Source of the DNA: Symsagittifera roscoffensis
Lineage: Eukaryota; Xenacoelomorpha; Acoela; Convolutidae
Length of the DNA: 64,000 nucleotides
Assembly (NCBI RefSeq): GCF_963678635.1
Contig: NC_087063.1
Coordinates: forward strand, 64,215,290 to 64,279,289
Direction: 5' to 3'
Shown in pieces: positions 60,301-64,000 of this stretch. Under the pieces are notes generated by a model. The model was not told the origin of the DNA, searched no databases, and was given only the letters and a program-made list of their open reading frames with translations. The translations under genes and the position numbers were made by a program. Positions within the stretch are counted from its first letter, which is position 1; each line of letters starts with the position of its first letter.

Positions 60301-61873
60301 TCGATTTTTCGAGCACCACCAGGACATTATAAAAACCTTTGTTTGACTATATTTTTGAAAAAACAGGTCATTGAAAAAACATTAGCATTCCTATATGATA
60401 TCACGAATCTTTTTACCATCTCCTAAATGTTTCGACACCATATTCTGTTTTCTTTTGCTATTTTTTAAATGTTTTTGCCTCACTTGATAATTTGATAAGT
60501 GAAATTGGACAAATAAAGATGGTGTCACCATCAGTAATTCAAATTACTCGATGATTAGAATTTTTTCGGATAGATAACTGAAACTAACTGAAAAAAAGCT
60601 CGACATTTTCAAATCCGTGCTACAAGAAGCGAAGCTTTTTTTACAAAAACCGGTTGTCTAGGTTGACATCAGAAAATTAATCTGTAATGAACCCAACTTC
60701 ATGCAGTATTAATTGAAGACTATCAATTTCGAGACTGGTTTTGGAGAAAGATATAGAAGAAAAACATGATTATTTCATAAACACCTTTGATGTTTTTAAT
60801 AATTTATAGTTAGTGGAATGAAACATCGCCGTAAACAGTTTTATCAGATTTTGTTTCACGAACTGAGTTTTATCCAGTCTATAGTGATGGTTCATAAAAT
60901 AATACGCGCTTTTTTCAATAAAAGTGTTAGTGAAGTAGCAATTTTCTATGGTTTCAGGTTATGTTACGTAACACCTAGTCTTTCAATGGGAATCAACTTA
61001 AACTCAAATTCAATTGAAAAAGATTCAAGAGTTAGACTCGACTACTAACACATTCTATTTTTATCCGTTTTTAGTTCTGTTTTCATAACTGATAGTTAGT
61101 AACTTTGTTTCAAATGTTATAAACAATGGATACGACTGCTCACCATTGTGTGTGAAAGGGGAGTGGTCTACTCGGGACACTTCTATGAGTTTGGGTGGGG
61201 GCACACTGTCTACTATGCACTTGAACTGGATCCTCTCCCCCTCCCGGTAGTCGTTGGTGGACCGAGTGGGTTCTATCTTCAGGTTGATGCTAGGGGGATC
61301 TGTCAAGACACATATCAAATTACTAGGTAGAAAATAGAAACTCAAAGAGACAGGAAATGGTAATTCAAAAATTAAATCTTTTCTCAAAGGAAAACTGTTA
61401 TAAAATGCTTCTGAAAGTTTGGAAATGTATACATAATTTTTTAGATTTCATTGATTTTCTTGGTTGATTCGTAGTTTCCATCTTAACTTTGATGCTTGAG
61501 CCTCGAATTTAAAGTAATTTAAAACTGAAATAAAAGCAAGTTATCTTCAGATATATTGTTAGTTTTAATCAAAATATAGTGGGGTCCGGCGGTTAGCTCT
61601 ACTTACATTGCACAGTGACTTGGGCGTGGGCCTCCGTGCTTCCATACTTGTTGGTGGCAATGCACGATATCTTCCCAGAATGGTACTGCTCCACATTGGA
61701 GATCACCAGACTCGGCTTGTCCTTGAAGGACTGGAACTCCATGTTGGCACTGGATCCCTTCAGAGTCCACTGGATTGTGGCCTCCGGTTGGGCGGATACT
61801 CTGCAGACAAGACTCATTCTCTCCCCTTCCACTACGTTCACTTGACTTTGGTCAAGAGTCACTATGGGTGCGT
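41605..61873 (-). CDS. Gene 2: Ig/FN3 transmembrane adhesion protein, nephrin/SNS- or Sidestep-like, 5' part beyond right edge
   Basis: Fourteen minus-strand exons with GT-AG introns and fully consistent phases give the C-terminal 1,002 residues. Domain order: Ig (61607-61873); Ig (61144-61299, 58407-58451, 56757-56891); Ig (53446-53570, 52637-52772); Ig (52143-52249, 51610-51823); FN3 (51001-51137, 48263-48410); TM (47705-47848); cytoplasmic tail (45616-45969, 44573-44830, 41605-42389). Every domain boundary is a phase-1 intron; the third and fourth Ig and the FN3 are split by an internal phase-0 intron. Several Ig domains, one FN3, a TM and a C-terminal PDZ-type ligand (VTSV) match the architecture of nephrin/Sticks-and-stones/Hibris; Sidestep proteins are an alternative. 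Role as a cell-cell adhesion receptor is inferred from architecture. Signal peptide and further Ig domains should lie right of 64000. Confidence 0.85.
42962..43371 (+). mobile_element. hAT-type MITE, copy 3
   Basis: 410 bp, left end CAGGGGTGGATCTAG, right end CTAAATCCGCTGGTG (damaged), exact 8-bp TSD AATGCAAG (42954-42961, 43372-43379). Contains GGTCGACCAAATCG-type and GGCGCGCGCTCCCCC motifs shared with the other copies. Intron of gene 2. Confidence 0.92.
43372..44572. other. Intron of gene 2, nothing recognised
   Basis: AT-rich sequence without coding or repeat structure that I can support. Confidence 0.5.
44573..44830 (-). CDS. Gene 2 exon: cytoplasmic tail, part 2
   Basis: Acceptor CTGGTTTAG|GTCTTA, donor TAAAAG|GTCAGC, 258 bp, phase 1 to 1. 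DEKYSANQSYITITQPNGSL, a Ser/Pro-rich centre (SPTPSQTSPSSLPPSEEH), and KAIYLQNMSMDRVAFSKLK. The exon end LKG repeats that of the previous exon (VLKG). Confidence 0.83.
45616..45969 (-). CDS. Gene 2 exon: cytoplasmic tail, part 1
   Basis: Acceptor CCTTGCAG|ATGATG, donor TAAAAG|GTAAGT, 354 bp, phase 1 to 1. Rich in Tyr, His, Pro and Gly: NAKYSPYPYSSHPHYQPHAH, then a GGGGGGG run. Probably disordered, with several possible phosphotyrosine sites. Confidence 0.85.
45970..47704. other. Intron of gene 2, nothing recognised
   Basis: AT-rich. Short open frames near 46000-46460 have no splice context that fits gene 2. Confidence 0.5.
47705..47848 (-). CDS. Gene 2 exon: transmembrane helix
   Basis: Acceptor TGTGTAG|ACACGC, donor AGAAAG|GTCAGT, 144 bp, phase 1 to 1. 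A Ser/Val lead-in is followed by a helix of about 24 hydrophobic residues (VVVVPLALVGLILLLSLLVL plus IC) and a basic stop-transfer RRRNNNRRAQK, which places the C-terminus in the cytoplasm. Confidence 0.92.
48263..48410 (-). CDS. Gene 2 exon: second half of FN3 domain
   Basis: Acceptor TAATTCAG|GTGCTT, donor CATTCCAA|GTAGGA, 148 bp, phase 0 to 1. LERGKPYQFVVRSCNQAGCS then PFSNPLS matches the FN3 F-strand (Y-x-F-x-V-x-A-x-N-x-x-G-x-S-x-x-S). Confidence 0.88.
48880..49135 (+). mobile_element. Family B repeat, 3' part
   Basis: Matches family B landmarks: TAAATTCCTACGCGTGTGTA..CATCACAACACGC (compare 59405-59450), then CTGTGCTACTTGCACCGCAA near the 3' end. The 5' part is missing. Confidence 0.5.
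49159..49520 (+). mobile_element. Family A repeat, diverged 5' part
   Basis: Starts TTGTTCCGACCACATCACC, then ATATGCTTGGGTTGGTTTG, a TTGACGGAACC stretch and AAAGCGCGATATATTTT. It lacks the terminal hairpin. It faces the inverted copy at 49594, so the pair forms a large inverted repeat. Confidence 0.5.
49594..50119 (-). mobile_element. Dispersed repeat family A, copy 3 (inverted)
   Basis: AAACAAGACTGCTCGTATCA followed by the hairpin strand, then the whole family A sequence in reverse to CACCCGAGCACAAACATTCC and TTTCGTATCGAAA. Similar in length to copies 1 and 2. Confidence 0.75.
50125..50445 (+). mobile_element. Family A-related fragment
   Basis: Only the 3' end is clear: AAACTCAGGACTTCGCCTTG then ATATAAAAGCAGTCTGTTT, a variant of the family A hairpin and terminus. 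The body is diverged. Confidence 0.4.
51001..51137 (-). CDS. Gene 2 exon: first half of FN3 domain
   Basis: Acceptor TGTTTTAG|GGATCC, donor TACAAG|GTACAT, 137 bp, phase 1 to 0. IPLAPVLNTASPDQTGGIRL then MWQTDKLAQYYQIGYRLDG is the FN3 B-C strand pattern with its conserved Trp and the Y-x-x-x-Y stretch. Confidence 0.85.
51444..51590. mobile_element. 147-bp TIR MITE family, copy 2
   Basis: Ends GGATCTCTGCATTACCCC and, from the right, GGATCTCTTTAACTGTTTTC. On the minus strand it begins 13 bp after the splice donor of the 51610-51823 exon, so it sits at the very start of that intron. Confidence 0.75.
51610..51823 (-). CDS. Gene 2 exon: second half of fourth visible Ig domain
   Basis: Acceptor TTATTCAG|TCGACC, donor AGCTA|GTGAGT taken as CAGCTA-A|GTGAGT, 214 bp, phase 0 to 1. 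STISWFKLD gives the Trp, LTEADMGTYLCEAKNKF the second Cys. Confidence 0.88.
52143..52249 (-). CDS. Gene 2 exon: first half of fourth visible Ig domain
   Basis: Acceptor TTGCTAG|ATGACC, donor CCACAG|GTACGA, 107 bp, phase 1 to 0. DPEISICGDSAVDD...VDLCCSVNSFPQ, with an extra Cys near the N-terminus (SICGD) and a CC pair on the B-strand, so an additional disulphide is possible. Confidence 0.85.
52637..52772 (-). CDS. Gene 2 exon: second half of third visible Ig domain
   Basis: Acceptor AATTTAG|GTGTCG, donor TCAACT|GTGAGT, 136 bp, phase 0 to 1. VTRLSRSDSGTYTCTASVSY carries the F-strand Cys. Confidence 0.88.
52805..52978 (+). repeat. 30-bp tandem repeat, about 5 copies
   Basis: The unit TTGTACATGAACCTTGAATT plus TCATGGAAAT is repeated; the first four full copies are identical and the last is diverged. 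It lies in the intron between two Ig half-exons, only about 30 bp from the acceptor of the 52637-52772 exon. Confidence 0.92.
53446..53570 (-). CDS. Gene 2 exon: first half of third visible Ig domain
   Basis: Acceptor TTTTGCAG|ATGGGC, donor GGCCAG|GTAACA, 125 bp, phase 1 to 0. Encodes PEIAEMKPVYKNEGASLSLH, CLVQSEPPASIVWLHPSKGQ: the first Cys and the Trp are in place. Confidence 0.88.
54292..54790 (-). mobile_element. Family A repeat, diverged inverted copy
   Basis: AAAACTTCTCGTATCAGGGC then AGAGCCCCG marks the 3' end with a changed hairpin; AAATACTTCGTTACTTTC marks the 5' end. The middle is diverged but collinear. Confidence 0.55.
55544..56030 (-). mobile_element. Dispersed repeat family B, copy (inverted)
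   Basis: Begins AAACAAGGATAGCCGGTTAC and the hairpin strand CTGTGCAAGTGACACAG, and ends CCCCATTTTCAATGGTCGGA plus ACAAAA, which is the family 5' end in reverse. Collinear with 61899-62515. Confidence 0.7.
56757..56891 (-). CDS. Gene 2 exon: last part of the second visible Ig domain
   Basis: Acceptor GTCTGCAG|GAGAGA, donor TTCAAT|GTAAGT, 135 bp, phase 1 to 1. VSSLERSHSGQYKCLAKNGL is the classical F-strand with the second Cys, followed by a G-strand ending ISLRVQ. Confidence 0.85.
56892..58406. other. Intron of gene 2
   Basis: Contains a diverged family B 3' end fragment near 57430-57450 (GCTGTGCAAGTAGTACAG). A short protein-like plus-strand stretch near 58072-58150 is not called (see rejected items). 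Confidence 0.4.
58407..58451 (-). CDS. Gene 2 microexon (45 bp) inside an Ig domain
   Basis: GATTTCAG|TCATTC to GAGCG|GTGAGT, phase 1 to 1. It joins NG|VILPYTNTNKSYFAS|GEISGES, so the Ig frame runs on unbroken. The exon is 15 codons and could be skipped without breaking the frame, which would shorten the loop before the VEVSSLERSHSG strand. Confidence 0.7.
58550..58695. mobile_element. 147-bp TIR MITE family, copy 3
   Basis: Ends GGATCTCTTAAACTATACCT and, from the right, GGATCTCTTTAACTATTTCC: good inverted repeats, 146 bp. No obvious TSD. Confidence 0.8.
58929..59556 (+). mobile_element. Dispersed repeat family B, copy (plus)
   Basis: Starts TTTTTGTTCTGACCATTGAA, contains GGTTGGGTCCATTGATAAATC, and ends near TGTGCTACTCACAGAGAAAC followed by CGGCTATCCTTG. 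Collinear with the two inverted copies. Confidence 0.65.
59557..61143. other. Intron of gene 2 with a hAT MITE remnant
   Basis: About 60213-60375 resembles the left half of the hAT MITE (CAGGGGCAGTTCTAGGATG, AGTCGACCAAATCGATTTTT). A family B 3' end variant lies near 60635-60660 (AAAACCGGTTGTCTAGGTT). No gene seen. Confidence 0.5.
61144..61299 (-). CDS. Gene 2 exon: first part of an Ig domain
   Basis: Acceptor CTTGACAG|ATCCCC, donor CAATG|GTGAGC, 156 bp, phase 1 to 1. It encodes DPPSINLKIEP...YREGERIQFKCIVDSVPPPK. The first Cys is present, but the position where Trp normally follows reads LIEVSRV, so the core Trp is absent. Confidence 0.85.
61607..61873 (-). CDS. Gene 2 exon: complete Ig domain
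   Basis: Acceptor TTTCAG|ACGCAC, donor GCAAT|GTAAGT, phase 1 to 1, 89 codons. One exon holds a whole I-set-like Ig: VEGERMSLVCRVSAQPEATI, then QWTL, and SGKISCIATNKYG. Both Cys and the Trp are present. Confidence 0.88.
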
Positions 61874-61898
61874 CTGAAACAAACAGAAACAAATCAAA

Positions 61899-62515
61899 AC
61901 AAAGATAGCTGGTTACTGTGCAAGTAGCACAGAAAGTTCCGATCATTGTCTTAAAAAATACAAAAAAGTTTTTTTTTTTTCAAATTGGTGTAGTTTTTTT
62001 TGGCGTGGTGTGATAAAAAAGGACCTGAAGGAGAAGCTAGAGATTTGACATGTTTGTAGTCATAGTGAAATAAGCAAATGGAAAAATATTATTTTATAGA
62101 AAAAGACTAGAAAAACGACTAGAAAGTTTTAAAGTTTTTGATTTCGAAAACGCGCTAAAATGCTCAAAAAAACTAATGTTACTCAATTAAAACTAAATTT
62201 TTACGTTTTAAATTAGGCTATTGTAAGCTTTTAAGCCACTAAAATAAGTTATTGTAATCTTGCTCCCTCGCTATTTTGCTGGAATTAAGACAAAAACCAA
62301 AAAATTCAAACTGGCTTTTCTCGAGGTTGGGACAAGTTTTTCAAAAAATTTTTAATGTCGTTCCATTTATGACTGTAAAGGCCTTTTTATGATATACACT
62401 CACTTCAATTCGATGATTATTTGCGGTTGCTGCTTTTGCGTGGAAAAAAAAAGAAAAAAACCTTAAACACAGCCGAAAACAAAGTTCCTCCTCATTTTTC
62501 AAATGGTCGGGACAA
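61899..62515 (-). mobile_element. Dispersed repeat family B, copy (inverted), next to a gene 2 splice acceptor
   Basis: On the minus strand it starts with TTGTCCCGACCATTTGAAAA and ends with the perfect hairpin CTGTGC-TACTT-GCACAG (61932-61916), then TAACCAGCTATCTTTGTTTT, about 25 bp before the acceptor AG of the 61607-61873 exon. About 617 bp, no coding capacity. Confidence 0.75.
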
Positions 62516-64000
62516 CTATGAAAATTAAATTGAACATAACCCATGTCAAAATTTTTTGGTCTCGTCTTATCCATGGGGTTGCTGAAGAAGCCCATTTTAA
62601 AAAAAAATGGGCTGAATTTTGAATTTCAATCTTGGTCACCAATTTTGCGTTATTGGATTGAAGCCAATTTTTTCGAGACCAATTTTTCAAAAGGGGGCTG
62701 CGAAGGCCCCAATTTTTAGCGAAAGGAGATGAATGAGCCTAACTTTTAACAAAGAAACAGAAAATAAACTTGACTTGTTTTTAGTGAAACCGTAACTTTC
62801 AAATTTTAAAGAAAAAAATTTATGGACTAAAAGCTCTCCAAATTTGAAAACAAATTATGATTGACATTTTTTGATAGGTTTCACTCAGTTAAAGAAAACG
62901 AGGTCAATAAGTAAAGCTTTTACTCCGCTGGGAAATTTGCATTATGAAAACCACTTTCAAAAGAAGGTCGAAATTTACACTTTTCTTTTGTTAGAGACGT
63001 TTGTCTTCTTTTTTAACAAAAAAGTTAAAAATTAAACCAAAAATCAAGCCGCAAAAAACAAAACTCATTTCTAAAACTGTTAATTTTCTATCATTTTCAG
63101 TTTTTGTTATACAACTATGCATGGTTGGAATGTTTGGTGCTATTAAAAAAGTAAAAAGCTATATCAGTGTTATAATTTATTATTTGCTGAAAACATTCAT
63201 TTAAAATTTTCGAACTGCAGCCAAGTTTTGAGAAGCTAAGTTTATAAGGTCATGCTTTTCGCTTGACATATTCTGTAACAGTAAAAATTTCCGAAAAACA
63301 AATCGACTAACGAAACTATTTTCAAAAACTTACTATAGGTTAGCATATTCTAAAACAAACTTGACTACACATCCACAAATTTTCCAGGTAACTTTTAACC
63401 TTAAAAAAAGCTGTTTTTGAAATTTTTTTTACCCACTGAATTATATAGAAAATTTCAGTTGAAAATAAAAATTCGTTTCGCCTGCGATTAAATTTTTAAA
63501 ATTATAGTTTACAAATGGCCAACTTCAGATGATTATTGCGCGCTATTTTCCAGGTATTCTATTAGCGTGTGCGGGGAATTAATCCGAGTCAGATCTCCAT
63601 GCAAATTTAATTGAGCAATGCTTTTTGATTTAATTCATGTGTTTCTGGACACTGACTTGACGTTATACGTGAGGGGATGAGTCGAAAGACTGAAAATATT
63701 CAAGACTTCGCGTTTTGTTTTGCAAAATGTTATATGAATTTTTTTTCCTAATCAATAACTATGCGGCTTTGCGAGTTTGGTTATATAAGTATGGGTTGTT
63801 CATAAAAAATGTTCGAAATTTTAAAAGCTCAAAATATTTGTAACGCGCTATGTTAAGTGCAAAATGATACATTTCAGAGTTAATTATTTGTCAACTAGGT
63901 TTTTTTTGCTGTAACTCAATAATTGATTCCTGAGCCAGATTATTGCCGCTTACGCGTTTATAGAACGCAGTAAATCAACCAGAATTATCCCAAGTTGACC
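62516..64000. other. Right edge, probably intron of gene 2
   Basis: No Ig-type exon is visible. Fragments near 63660-63720 (TGAGGGGATGAGTCG, CAAGACTTCGCG) and at the window end (AATTATCCCAAGTTGACC) resemble inverted family A sequence. Confidence 0.4.

Overview
This window is eukaryotic, from an AT-rich, intron-rich and transposon-rich animal genome, most likely an invertebrate. The evidence is GT-AG introns whose phases join exactly, exons for immunoglobulin and fibronectin III domains bounded by phase-1 introns, a TM segment with a cytoplasmic tail, and animal-type Ty3/gypsy, BEL/Pao, hAT and Tc1/mariner elements. I cannot name the species.

Left end (1-6600): a minus-strand Ty3/gypsy element with an open gag-protease-RT-RNase H frame that runs off the left edge. 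A 2.29 kb block holding its leader, gag and protease is tandemly duplicated; the second copy (4306-6597) is a truncated gag-protease fragment.

Gene 1 (plus strand, at least 6685-33239): about 2,437 residues can be assembled from nine exons whose phases all agree (6685-6858, 13759-13938, 15862-17307, 24375-24601, 24832-26915, 27110-27418, 28331-29152, 30974-32884, 33079-33239). The product is low-complexity, rich in Gln, Ser, Gly and Pro, and I do not recognise it. It contains a 12-residue repeat array, a 6-residue GFPADQ array, an internal duplication, a duplicated exon pair, and a recurring YYGSVV-type motif. Its introns hold satellites, MITEs, a decayed BEL/Pao integrase and fragments copied from its own exons.

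Middle (33240-41604): an intergenic spacer between two convergent genes. It holds a complete but internally deleted Ty3/gypsy element (34923-38264, 5-bp TSD), a 78-bp tandem repeat and hAT MITEs.

Gene 2 (minus strand, 41605-61873 and beyond the right edge): fourteen phase-consistent exons give the C-terminal 1,002 residues of a cell-surface adhesion protein: four Ig domains, one FN3 domain, a TM helix, and a proline/glycine-rich tail ending in a PDZ-type motif. The layout resembles nephrin/Sticks-and-stones or Sidestep proteins. Its introns carry two dispersed repeat families that both end in a short hairpin followed by CTTGTTT; one copy lies where it could supply a branch point to a splice site.

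All exon boundaries come from reading splice sites and phase by eye, without transcript data. Repeat families are named A, B and D here for convenience only.
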